Source: Arthrobotrys musiformis (lineage: Eukaryota > Ascomycota > Orbiliomycetes > Orbiliales > Orbiliaceae). Taken from it: DNA of 64,000 nucleotides. The notes below the pieces were generated by a model that saw only the letters and a program-made list of their open reading frames with translations, searched no databases and was not told the origin of the DNA. The stretch lies in contig JAVHJL010000004.1 of NCBI GenBank assembly GCA_036971715.1, positions 3,410,001-3,474,000 of the forward strand, written 5' to 3'. Each line of letters begins with the position of its first letter. Position 1 is the stretch's first letter. Of this stretch, positions 36,001-46,900 are shown piece after piece. The position numbers were made by a program, and so were the translations under genes.

Positions 36001-37010
36001 AACGGGAGCAGAACGATAAACAGCAATAAAAGGAAAGAACCTAAAGCACAGATTCCAGAGTGAAGATTTGTGTTCCTACCAAAGGAAATTTGTTACCAAG
36101 GAAAAGGAAGAATATAAGAAAAACTAAGAAACTAAGAAACAAAAAGAGACACGCTGACAGATGCTGTTCAAGAAATCAAAAAAAAGACAAGATCAAAGGC
36201 AAAGACCAAGCAAAAGCAGTAATACGATCACAGAAAGTATTCCACCAGAAGGAAAAACAAGGGAAAGAAACCAAAAAACATAATGAACATTGTAAGAACT
36301 CGAGCGAATAAGTCAATAAAAAGTCAAGAACCCAGTTAATCCATGCTATGCTGAAATGAAGAATAAACCAGAAAGTTGTCTCATCCCCTTCTTGTTTGTG
36401 TTCTCCGGAAGAATGTATTTACCGATTGTAGAGGAAGGCCATGGTACGTAACCAGTTAGTACCGGATCCCGAACCATGCCGTGATAAGAGAGGATGTAGG
36501 AAATGTGGCCGAATTGAGGAATTGTAAGTTTAGAAGAGAGGGTGCGACGGCACGGCTTGTGTAGAGTCTAGAAACGATGATGGAGATGGAAGAGAGGAAC
36601 AAGAAAAAGAAAGCAAAAAAGAACCAACAAAAGTTTTTTTTGTGCGGCGAGCAGCTGTTCTTTTTTTGTGTGTGATAACTCAAGGAAATTTTGGTTGTCG
36701 TGATATTTGGGCCTCGGTCGGTTTTGGGGTACCGTGTGTTCGAACCAAAGAATCGTAAGGTCGTCAAAAATTCATAAAGCAAAGAACTTTGATACAAGAA
36801 AGAAAAAAGAAAAAAGAAAATGTTGTGTAAGGAAGGGATGTGTTAAAGTTGTTTGTATACGAGAGTAGGCAGTTGGTGTATATTGGTTGGATCCAAAGTA
36901 TTAGAGACTCGAACAGCTGTAGTCGCAGGCAACGAATGTATGTTGGTGTTTGCTAGAACTCACGAGCTAGAGTTCTTACGATTAGTTAAAGTAAGAGTCT
37001 CTAGTGAAAG
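33001..37010. other. gene-poor region ending in hapB 3' flank
   Basis: About 4 kb without a recognisable gene. From 33.9 to 34.7 kb short ORFs overlap on both strands without family resemblance. From 35.2 to 36.4 kb the plus strand is very A/purine-rich, giving lysine-rich spurious ORFs. The last few hundred bases before 37011 should contain the hapB 3' UTR. Confidence 0.4.
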
Positions 37011-38204
37011 TCATTCGTCGTCGCCGTCATCGTCGTCGTGGGAACCCTCGCTATCATATGCCTGGGTAGGCTGAGGAGCTGGGGCTCTCTTTGCAGGATG
37101 GGCGATCTTGCGGTCGACAGCGACTCCGGGCCCTGCCTTGGATTTCTTTGCAGAACCTCCCTCTCCGCCGTCTCCAGCCTTTCTCTTCAACGAAGCCGGT
37201 GCAGCGGTGTTCGCAGGCGGTCGAACGGGAGTCGAAGCCGGATGACTATCCTTACGCTTGTCCTTCGGGGCTGGGGCCTCTTCCTCGGCAGGAAGCTCGC
37301 CAGCCTCTTCCTTCTTTTTTCGTTCAATCTCGGCAACCTCATCGGCGGTCAAGAACCTTCCTCCGGGTCCTCTAGGCCTTCGCATGGCATGGTTGTGCCT
37401 AGACTCGTGAAGATATGGCTTACGTCCCTTAGATGTTAGCCTGAGTTGTTCATCAAGTTTCTGCCTCGCAATTCTTCTCTTCAAGATCCTGTGGAACTGC
37501 TTTGCGTTGACATAGAGAGGTGCGTCTTCTGCTGGAGCGATCTCTGGTTGAGGCTGTGGAGGAACTTGCGGCATCGGAGGAGGAGGGGGGGCCTGCATCT
37601 GCTGATGCTGGATCATTTGTGGCATGGGAGGTTGACCCTGGGCGGACATCGACAAACGCCCTTGCATTGGGTTTGTTGGAACAGTGGGAGATTGCTGGGT
37701 CGACATTCTTCTTCCAACTGGACCGGACGGTCGCTGTGCTGTTACTGGAGACTGGTTTTGAGGTGGCATGTTAGCCATAGGCGGGCCAGACGGTGGTTGT
37801 GCTCCTGGCATTGTCTGAGGGGATCTCTGGACTTGTGCGGCACGTTCTTGCTTTACTACCTTGGCACTACCAGCCCTTGGAGCAGCGGAAGGCTTCCCCA
37901 TTTGGTTTTGCATCTGGTTATCAGAGGGCATGTATGAAGGGTACCCAGAACCCGTAGCAGCCGCCAACGCAGCGGCATACTGGTGAGGGGCGGGGTGATA
38001 AGACTGCGAGTGGGAGAGCATGTTGGGATGTGATGGAATAACTGGTGATTGCTGGTGAGATGGATGGGTTGCTGATTGGGGAGAGGTGATAGTAGAAGAA
38101 GATAGTTGAGAGGAGGACGGATAGCCTGCGCTCTGTGGTTGATTATTGCCGTGATGTTGTTGACCCGGAACCTGCTGTTGATGGAACTGCTGAGCGTAAT
38201 CCAT
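37011..38204 (-). CDS. hapB: CCAAT-binding complex subunit HapB/Hap2 (NF-YA)
   Basis: Uninterrupted 397-codon frame from ATG at 38204. Residues 1-220 are rich in Gln, Pro and Ser (MDYAQQFHQQQVPGQQHH onward), as in fungal HapB activation regions. The NF-YA core spans about 226-287: APLYVNAKQFHRILKRRIAR forms the subunit-association helix that docks on the HapC/HapE histone-fold pair, and YLHESRHNHAMRRPRGPGGR is the DNA-contacting segment that reads CCAAT. A basic stretch follows (SLKRKAGDG, AKKSKAG), probably nuclear localisation, and an acidic end (DSEGSHDDDDGDDE). The complex controls respiration, nitrogen, redox and iron genes. Length is close to Aspergillus nidulans HapB (369). The start is the first ATG of the conserved frame. 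The leader probably contains an intron (38483-38226). Confidence 0.95.
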   Translation of the reverse strand: MDYAQQFHQQQVPGQQHHGNNQPQSAGYPSSSQLSSSTITSPQSATHPSHQQSPVIPSHPNMLSHSQSYHPAPHQYAAALAAATGSGYPSYMPSDNQMQNQMGKPSAAPRAGSAKVVKQERAAQVQRSPQTMPGAQPPSGPPMANMPPQNQSPVTAQRPSGPVGRRMSTQQSPTVPTNPMQGRLSMSAQGQPPMPQMIQHQQMQAPPPPPMPQVPPQPQPEIAPAEDAPLYVNAKQFHRILKRRIARQKLDEQLRLTSKGRKPYLHESRHNHAMRRPRGPGGRFLTADEVAEIERKKKEEAGELPAEEEAPAPKDKRKDSHPASTPVRPPANTAAPASLKRKAGDGGEGGSAKKSKAGPGVAVDRKIAHPAKRAPAPQPTQAYDSEGSHDDDDGDDE

Positions 38205-38225
38205 AGGAGTTACGGAAAGCTATAC

Positions 38226-38483
38226 CTGGAAGATATAGAAAAGTCAGAGTCAGTTGTTTGTTTGCTGGCCAAGTTTATATGTGGGTATGCGTGTGTGTGC
38301 GTGTGTGTGTGTGAGGTATGTTATGTATGTGCGTCTGCTGCAGGATCTAGTTGGTGCCAAAAAAGCGGGAAGGGCATATGAAAACAGCAGCCGATAGCGC
38401 AACTGCCACTAGCCTCCAAGACACAACAGGATGGGAAATATAACAAAAGTCATGTGGATGATGGTTATAAGTTTGAGACTTAC
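38226..38483 (-). other. probable intron in the hapB 5' leader
   Basis: On the minus strand a GTAAGT donor (38483) is followed by a CTGAC branch site and TTCCAG acceptor (38226), leaving a 21-nt leader exon before the ATG. The intron would be 258 nt and contains a GT dinucleotide repeat. This is inferred from splice signals only. Confidence 0.5.
38291..38313. repeat. (GT)n microsatellite
   Basis: About eleven GT units interrupted once, inside the putative hapB leader intron. Confidence 0.85.
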
Positions 38484-38933
38484 CAACTTTTTATTAGACC
38501 AGACGAAGGGTCACTACGAGTCTTCCGATGATCTTTCTCGGGAGACTTTTGATGAGTGAGCCTTCGTCTTGTTACTTGCTGATCGTTTCGCTCCGGCGTG
38601 ATCAGATGGGTATCAAAGTCCTATGAGCTGAACCAGAAACGAGAGAAAGAGAGGAAAGTGGCGACCACTCGTTAGCCCGGAACCGTTTGAACTGTAGTAG
38701 CGCGAGGAGGAGGGGCTTTTGCAAGGTAGTATTTTGTATCAAGAGAGCAAGCAGGAGCGAAAGTAATAAGTCGAAGTCTTCTAATAGAAAACTTACAATA
38801 AGATAGCTGTCTCAGACTAATAAAGGGCTACCTTGCTAAGGTGGGACGGCGTAGTCCAGTAACAAGAGGATACTAGGAAGAAGTGAGACTCTAAGGACGA
38901 GGTTCCTACTGGCCTACTGGTTCTCTCTTATCG

Positions 38934-38952
38934 CCAATCGTGCAATAATTGG
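38934..38952. promoter_or_regulatory. inverted pair of CCAAT boxes upstream of hapB
   Basis: CCAAT at 38934-38938 and ATTGG at 38948-38952 face each other within 19 bp, about 735 bp upstream of the hapB start codon. They match the core of the site bound by the complex that HapB belongs to. Function is inferred only. Confidence 0.3.
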
Positions 38953-40185
38953 CAAAATCGACAAAGTCGAAGGGCTGGACAGGCAAGCCTTTGAGATTAA
39001 ACTGCTTAGCCCCTCGTTTAAACGAAAAGTCTAAGGATGCTTTAACGCTCTAGAGCTTTGCAACCGGGGCCCAGGTTTTTGTATGGATTAGAGAGAGAGA
39101 CCAGTCAACTGGCAGGATGGGTGTATGTGCTACTCGTCTGAGAGATCTCGGGATTGCTTTCGAAACGCAGATGTGTTTCTACAAGCAGAAGCCTTCCCGG
39201 GTCCTTCTTCTTGTATACTAGTAGACAGGCCGGCCTTGAAACGTATGTGAGCCAGGTATGCGGATTCAGCTGACCGCGGCTTGACGTGTATGAGTTGGCC
39301 ACCAGGGAAAAGGAATAGCCTCTGCCAGCAAAATAGTCAATATCGAAGAGAGACTAACTTGGGTGTTCTAGCAGGATCGACGGCAGCGATGCAGATGCAG
39401 GCGTCTGTGAAATCTTTGGGACGTATGTGATGCTTGGGGGTGTGTGAAAGACGGGACGTTCGTGACGAAACATAAAATTGATAGAAGTGCAGAAGACGAC
39501 GATGATACTGATGATGATGATACGCTGGACAAAAAAGTGAAGGCCTTTTTTGTGAAAATTGGCAACCACACCCACAGCTAGTGCACGGGTGGAGTGGGGA
39601 GTTCAATACAGATGCAGATGACGACCAGGCAGGTGCGGGAGTCCTTTAAGGTACCTTTTACTTTTTTTTTTCTGTGCGTGATGCAGGCACTAGCGTTCTG
39701 GCTGCCCCCCAACGTGGGACCCAGCTCCTTGAACCGATAGGAGGAGAGCCGAAGTCCTGGGGAGATTCTGATTCGTGTGTTCAGAAAATACGGTAGCCAG
39801 TCAACGGGCAGAACGACCAGATGGACCCTTGCGAAGGTTTCCTTCTAGTGCTAATATTTAGTCGCTTTGATGGAAAATCAAAGGCAAATAAGTATTTCGC
39901 CCAAATATATTGGAGAGGTGTGACAAGGGCCGCACTGGAGTTCCACCGGGAGCCCGAGCAGCAAATCTCGTTTTCTGTTTGGAAGAAAATAGAGAAAGGT
40001 TACTCGACAGGCAGTGAAATGCAAGCAATGGCTGCACTGGCTTCTGGTGGTTCTCTAAGCGGGCTGGCTGGCCGGACAGAGTGGAACTGTCAATGGTACC
40101 CTTGCCAGATTTGGGTTCATGCGATGATGACGATGGGCCCTTCGGATGATTGTCGTAGGAAATCGACAAAGATGGATGATATGCG

Positions 40186-40208
40186 AAAAAAAAAAAAAAA
40201 AAAAAAAA
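40186..40208. repeat. poly-A tract
   Basis: 23 consecutive A, followed by A-rich sequence to about 40280. Confidence 0.9.
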
Positions 40209-42568
40209 TGAAGGGAAGAAAAAAAAAAGGAAATAAAACAACGGGAGAGAAAAAAAAAGAAAGAAAAACAAAAACAATGGCAAAAAGGGAATGGGGGGAG
40301 GCCGAGAACGGAACGATTGGGGTACAGCTGGCTCGCAGATACTGATGCATCGAAGCAAGCGATATGCTCAGGCTCTTACCTTGTTGTAGAGTAGTGGCGA
40401 CAGAATATGGTTGTAGAGTTCAGGGTAAATATCGATGTCTGGAGGGAATGCAGGGTTAGTAGTGGGAAAGTAGTAGGTACAAGTCGAACGAACAAATGAA
40501 TGCGAAAGGGTATAAGAGTTTATTATGCAGGAGCGGCGTGATGAAGGGAAGGGAAAAGAAGGCCTAGGATGATTGTATAAAAGTGGTGTAGTGGATGGGT
40601 GGGTATCGAACAATTGGCCCTTCCTCTCGTGAGTTGTTCTGTGGTTGTGGTTGTGGTGGTGCTCCGCCTTGTGTTGAAAAGGTGGTGGAAAAAGGGTAAA
40701 GAAAGAAAAGAAACAAACCAGCCTTAGCATTAGTTAGCATTAGCTGCTAGAGCTGTCTGTTCTTTGCTTTGCGCTTGAGCTGCAGGCCGTCCGCATGAAA
40801 ATTTTTAGTGGTCCCGGGCGCCAGCTCATATTGCATAGACCGCCAGCGCACAACCAGGGCCCTCCCACGAGGCCATTTTTCCACGAGCGCTCACTAGCCA
40901 TCGTCATCCCCCAATTGCTGCTAGCTGGTTGAGGATATTGAGACCGCCGCGCCATGCTCGAGATGTGAAAACGGCCACAGAACTAAGGCACTGTCATCAT
41001 TGTCGTCACAGCCCGCCGGCTTCTGCTTACCTTGTTCAGTAAAGACAGCTGGTTCACCAGGTTGTTTCCTTGAATCCTGGACCTTGACACAAGGGATAAA
41101 AAAAAAAAAAAAAAACGATCCGTCGAACAAAAATAAAATGGTGGTAGGAAGAAAAAAAGGTAGTAGGTGTAAAAATAGTTTTCCTAGACTTTTCTGTTCC
41201 TCTTTCTCTCGTTTTTCCTTTCAGATAGTTAGTTTCGATCAGTCAGTCAGTCAAGTTCGAGATCCTTTTCCTTTTCGTCTTCGCTTGTCTTGGAATTTCG
41301 TCGGAACTTTTTCGATTTCTATTTCAATTAGGCCGTAAATTCTTCCTTATCTGTCCTGAGAATTCCGAAGCTGAACTTTTTGTACTCCAAAAGATAGTAG
41401 CGTGGCGTGTGTCTATATATCTTTGGATTCGTTACGCGTCGTATAACGGCCGTTTCGTTATCTCTGATTCAGAGCGCTTTCCTTGGATGCAAGCTGGTAC
41501 GTGCTTGTTGCTGCCCAAAATACCCGATTCGTGGAGTCCCGAAGTCTTGTGATGGGGTAAATGCGTCCTGCTGCACGAGCTTGGAGCGATGCGATGGGGT
41601 GAAAAAAAGTATGCGAAAAAAAGATAGCTTCCTTTCGCTTAAGGGGCTTTTTTTTTCTGTCTCCCAAGTTCTCCCTTTCCTCTGGAACTCGTTGTGCGAT
41701 GAGAATTGATGAGGCTTAATTATAATACGTGCTGTAGTAGACTTGTGTGATGTCAAGTCGTACCGAAAACTTTTTTTAGAACCCGATGATGGTATTTCAA
41801 TACCGTCTGGTGAATGATTCAGGTGCAATAGAGTAAAATCAAAAAAACGACAACTTTTAGGCTTCGGAGCTCTTGATATATCGCGGATAGAATAGGCTTT
41901 GGTAGCGAAAGTGGATTCTCGTATGTGACTGGACCGGTTGTAAGTTGTATGTAGGCAAGAATCGCAAGGCGATTGGACGTAGGAAGGGAATAAAATAGGT
42001 AGGACGGCAGGCTTTTTTGTGGGTGAATGCCGGGACTAGAAACTTCGCCTAATGAAAAAACTGTAAATATATGCCTGCTTGGTTTGCTGCAGGTTTGCGA
42101 TGAGGTCAAGCTGCGCGTACCTTTTTTGCCTTTTGATGCTTGATCTTTGCTTCGGACTGGCTCGTGCGGCGATTCGATTGGATTTGTGTGAGAATGACGA
42201 GCGTGCGAAGAGCGAGAGTGGATTATGGTGACGGAATGGAACTCGAGGTGATGAAAGAGTGCTTTATTTTACTTTTCTTTTCTTTAGGGAAAGAAATTTT
42301 AATATTAAAAGGAAAAAAAAAAAAAAAGAATATGAGGCTAGTTGTAGTAAAAGTAAAAGTAAAAGTGAAAGGTCAAGAGGTGTGTACAGGGAGTGGAGAC
42401 CGATCGGGGCGAGGGCGACGAGCGGACGAAGCCAGGTACCGTGACTGGTGAAGATTGTTTATCAGATGATAGTGAAGGGGAAGAAGAGCAGAGAAGAGAT
42501 GAGAGAGTAAAACCGACGGGTCCCTGCAGCCTTCGAGACTCTGGCGATTATGGATTATAGATTATGAA

Positions 42569-42625
42569 TATGACTATGACTATGACTATGACTATGGATA
42601 TGGATATGGATATGGATATGGATAT
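42569..42625. repeat. hexanucleotide repeat (TATGAC)4(TATGGA)5
   Basis: Two adjoining perfect hexanucleotide arrays that differ at two of six positions, suggesting variant units expanded side by side. Confidence 0.9.
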
Positions 42626-42946
42626 TTGATATTGAGGCCGGGTTCTTTTGAGAGGCGGTCGTGATAATGAAGTGATGTGAGATTTGATTGGAAGAGGAGA
42701 CGAGGAAGAAACAGGAGGAACGGATTCTGGTTGGACGAAAGGAAAGGGAGAGAAGGGATGTCAACACTTTTTGTTTCCTTTTGGCTCTGGGTCGGAACAG
42801 CCGCATTCACTTTGACATCGTTCTCCGTACAGGTACTTGCCCATATAAAAAGGGAAGTTAAAGTTGCGACTAAACCCGAGCGATCTTATTAATTCCTTCC
42901 CTCGAGGTTTCGGGAAATTGACTGGGCCGGAAAGGGTGGCTGGCTC

Positions 42947-42978
42947 GATTGACTGATTGATTGATTGATTGATTGACT
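42947..42978. repeat. (GATT)n microsatellite
   Basis: About eight tetranucleotide units, GATT with GACT variants at both ends. Confidence 0.85.
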
Positions 42979-43861
42979 GCAGCACGTCCTGGACCGACTG
43001 ACTGGGGATACAGAGGATGGAGGGGCCGCTGGTGCAGGAAGGCTAACTTGAAGAACTTTGCTAGTTAGGACTGCCCGATCGTGCATGTCACAGAATGCGC
43101 CGCCCCTCGCGCATATTCCTTATGTCAGTCACTCCCTCAGTCTCAGTATGTACATATGGGTATGTATCCGTCTACGTACATCTATTCCAGGACTTTCTAG
43201 GGATCTGAACTGACTGTTCTATGCAGGAGGGACAGAGCGGGAGTCTGTGAGCAAACCTGACCTGACCTGACCCGAACTCTATGTGCTTTTTTTTTTTTTG
43301 GTTCCTAAATCCTTGTTCCCAGGCCTCTATTCTTTCTCTCTAACGCTGTTTGCTCCGAAGAGCATACATAAACAAGCACAAACTCGCAAACAGCTGACTT
43401 TCGGATGCAAATTTGGGGGTTGACTTCATGAATTCGATACGGATTTCATAATGGCGTGGGGAATTTTTTTCTTTTCCAATATCACAGGCGGGTAATCGCC
43501 CGTCCGGATACCAGTCCAGGGAAATCTTGGTTCGTAACCGTTGAATCCCGCCTTGACACGGGCATTCTTCCCCCAAAAGAAACATAAGAAGGAGAGCCTG
43601 AACCTCGTTCTTCGCGCGCTACGTAAGGTCTCGGGATGGAACGACCAAAACGTGACTTCTTCCTCTGTAGCTTTGAGGCGAAGCTGCTCCAATTTTGGCC
43701 TCGGAAAGGACAGCTCACCAGTGGCTGTTCAGTGCCTCCTACGGCTAAAGTCACGTTGGGCGGTCCCACTTGCCTTTCCAGTCGAATGTTGGGATACTTC
43801 TCCTTCTCCGTTACAATGCAGATGCAAGAGACTAACTAACTCGATCGTGAACCTGCTCGTT

Positions 43862-43909
43862 TGCCTGCTTGCCTGCTTGCCTATCTACTTTTTTTGCTTG
43901 CTTGCTTGC
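43862..43909. repeat. GCCT/GCTT repeat tract
   Basis: Alternating GCCTGCTT units (43862-43879) and a separate (GCTT)n run (43896-43909), split by a T-run. Confidence 0.7.
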
Positions 43910-46900
43910 AGTGACGCTGATAATACCCGCCTACTAATGTTTTGTCTTTGATGGTGTCTTGCTTTGACAGAGACCACTCTCCTTAACTAAGCAGCCGTTT
44001 TTTTTCTTTTCCCGTGCATCTGTCTCCACCACAAAATCGCGAAAGGTGCAAAAAAAGGAAGACTTCTCGCCCTTGTGAGTGTCGACGCTTGTAATAGCGC
44101 CCTGCTAAAAAGGATTTACAAACACCAAGCCGTATTTTCAAATCTTGAATGCTACGAGCCGGTTTCATATCACCGCCAGCCCTATCATATCCCGCCGTCT
44201 TTGCCAGACGACGTCTGGAAGTTTTGATAGGCCGACAGCGGGACATGGCTTCGCCCACGTTGTCCTGCTCGACGGACTCTTTCAAGTCACGGGAACAGAA
44301 GGTTGTGTGAAAGCTCGAATTTTGATTCGAAAACCTAGCCTTTGGGTCCTGTCTTTGGCTCCTGCGAGGTGGAGGAGGAACCACCATGCTGGGAAAGGTC
44401 AAGTCCAACCAACGCTGCTACCGACAGGGGTATACGTCTCCACCCCTGACCGGATTTGAACCAGTCAGGTTCCAGAATTCCTGCAAGCATACGATTGGTC
44501 AGCCTAGCCGGAGGACCCGGGACAGCCTCATCTCGCCTGTCCCTCATCGTCATTTGAATTCCTCAATGCAATCCGTTTAACATCATGGGCGGCGGCTGTG
44601 ACGACAAAATTCGCCTCCTCGCAAACAGATCATACATAAAGCAAACCATTTCCCCCCGACTGTTTGCGATCTGTTGCAGAAAAGATATTGTTTATGTTTC
44701 GACCCAATACCTTAAGCTTCGCTTCGGGGCTGAACAGTGCAAACTTTGATGTGACGAAATTGCAAAGAGGAATAAAAACCAACCCCCCGGTTCTAATGAC
44801 CCTGCCTGGGCTGACATCAATTCTGCGATATGATTGGCTGGGGCATAGGGATCTTCTCGGGAGCAAGCCAAGGCCACTCTCGCATGCATGACGGCCTCCC
44901 ACCGAAGCAGCCGGCGGCCAGGATCAGCTGCAAGCCTCGTTTCCAGTGAGTCCTGTGTTGCTGACCAGTTTTCAATCCGATGCGATGAGATGACGAAACG
45001 GCCGCAAGTCTCACGGCGCCTAGAAGATAAGGGGTGGTGCTTTATTATTCATTATCCTTCCTCAGATAATATTATAATAAGATAGTGAAGATTGCTACAT
45101 AAGATCCCGTCTATAGCTTCCAAATCGCGAGGAATGCAAATCCTTCCTGTGACAATATTGTGATTGCAAGCTCATGTACAGGTACTGGACAGGTTTATTG
45201 CGGTGGAGTCGTGCAGGCGGGTTCCCTTCCGATGTCATGGTGCATGCACATTCCACGGGTTCGTCGCGGTCGGGCTGCGACGCTGCATTCCCTTCCTTCC
45301 TTCCTAGGATCCTTCTTTTTGCAAACAGGAAGAAAACCTTCAACCCCAAACCCCAAATCTCGCGATGACGTTCCAGACCTTTGAGAACCAAAAACCAAAC
45401 CCTGAGCTCCCCAGCAGCCACGAAATTGGCACAAGGATGGCCCGAACCAGGTTTTGATACCGACCTTCATCTAACTGGGCCATGGGCCTTGATATCAATT
45501 TCCTGGCGACAAATGGTTATCAAGCGAATTCTCCACCTACTTTAAAAAACCACATGGTCAACGCATTTGACGAGTTTTGCATCATGAATGTCTCAATAAC
45601 CCTCAAGAGCATGACCCCTTCATGCCCAAAACTGTACTAAAAACCCCGGTTCAGTAATTCTGCAAGATCTCCGAGATATCGGGTATCGCTTTTAGTGCCT
45701 AAATGGTTTCATGAAATTGTCCATGCCCACACCACCACCACAACCTCGAAATGGGTCTTGGTGTGGGAGCCTCGAGCAAATCACGAGACAGCTCTAAACG
45801 CTCTGAATGATCAACCCTTGACTGCCAAAATACCACACAACCCACTCGGATGCCGCCCTACGAATTTGTATCGTGGAGGATTTGTTTTTTTCCCGTTTAG
45901 TTCCTGGTCTCAAGGAATTCCTTCGTTCATCGTGTATTGTTCGCTTCCTTTCGCCTGCAGAAATACTTTTTGTCTCGTATGGAGAGGGCGTGATCATTCA
46001 ATTGAACTTCTCCGGACGCCCTTTATCGGAACTCTCCAATTCTCGACCGATAGACGAAACCAATCCGTCAATTCAGTAGACACGGAACGTTTCACCCTAT
46101 CCCACGCTAAACAATTCCGCCATCCAAAGGCTTAAACTTGCCTCAGTCCGTGACCGAACACCGAGCCGTTCCTTGATTCATTGGCGCCCGGGAAAGTCAG
46201 CTGGATTAACCTAAAACCTAGACTAGTTAGCATCTATACTAGCTAAATATTCATAATATTTTTCAGTGCCGCCCGCCGCTGTCCGCCACCGTTTACGTCC
46301 AAACGACTTTCCCGGCCGCGCCCTTCTTTCTTGCGACTAGTCGACTGCCATTATTGCGATATCCCGTCTGGAATAAGTCAAGATTTGAGTCTAACGGAAA
46401 GATTTTGCTTTTGGCCCACATATCTTTGTCTCGTTTATGGTGTCTCCACACCGGCGGCCAACGGTATCTCGGCATATCAAAAGCTGATGAAAGGATATAG
46501 GGTTTCGGCCAATGGATTCGGATAATACTGTCTTTCCTGCGACACAAGTGCAACGGGATCCGCGATGAGATGCTCATCGCGGGGCTTCCATTGTCGTCAT
46601 TGTCAATGTTCAACCCCTCAGTTTAGTGCCCGTTTGCTCATTGATGATGATTCTTCAGGCTTGGAATATCGTAATCCGATGAGTCCTCTCCGATCTAAAG
46701 ATCGATCGATAGCTCCAGTGGCCACGAGGCGCACAAAATTGCCTCTCACAGGCTTCGGCCAGGGTTCTGGGCCACCCCCAGGATATCCCCGCCATAGATA
46801 TCGATTTGATTAAACGAGAAATGAGAGGCCAGAATTTTTTCTCTCCCTCTTCACATATTTCTTTTTTCTCACATACCACATGCACCTTGAACTCCCAAAT

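Larger units (their letters stand above)
38484..41800. other. hapB upstream region
   Basis: Presumed leader and promoter of hapB. It includes a CCAAT/ATTGG pair at 38934-38952, a 23-base A-run at 40186-40208 followed by purine-rich sequence to about 40280, and another A-run at 41099-41115. Several minus-strand GTAAG strings near 40380 and 41030 could be donors of further leader introns. ORFs such as 39821-40345 (+) and 39858-40358 (-) overlap each other across low-complexity sequence and are not credible genes. Confidence 0.4.

Noticed and set aside
39821..40358. Overlapping ORFs on both strands of 166-174 codons
   Set aside because: Both rely on a long A-tract and purine-rich sequence giving poly-Lys or poly-Phe.
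44430..44490. tRNA-like GGTTCAAATCC on the minus strand
   Set aside because: The T-arm-like stem is present, but no matching acceptor stem, D arm or anticodon arm lies upstream.
45695..46135. 146-codon plus-strand ORF
   Set aside because: No family resemblance, several short ORFs overlap it, and no splice or promoter support.
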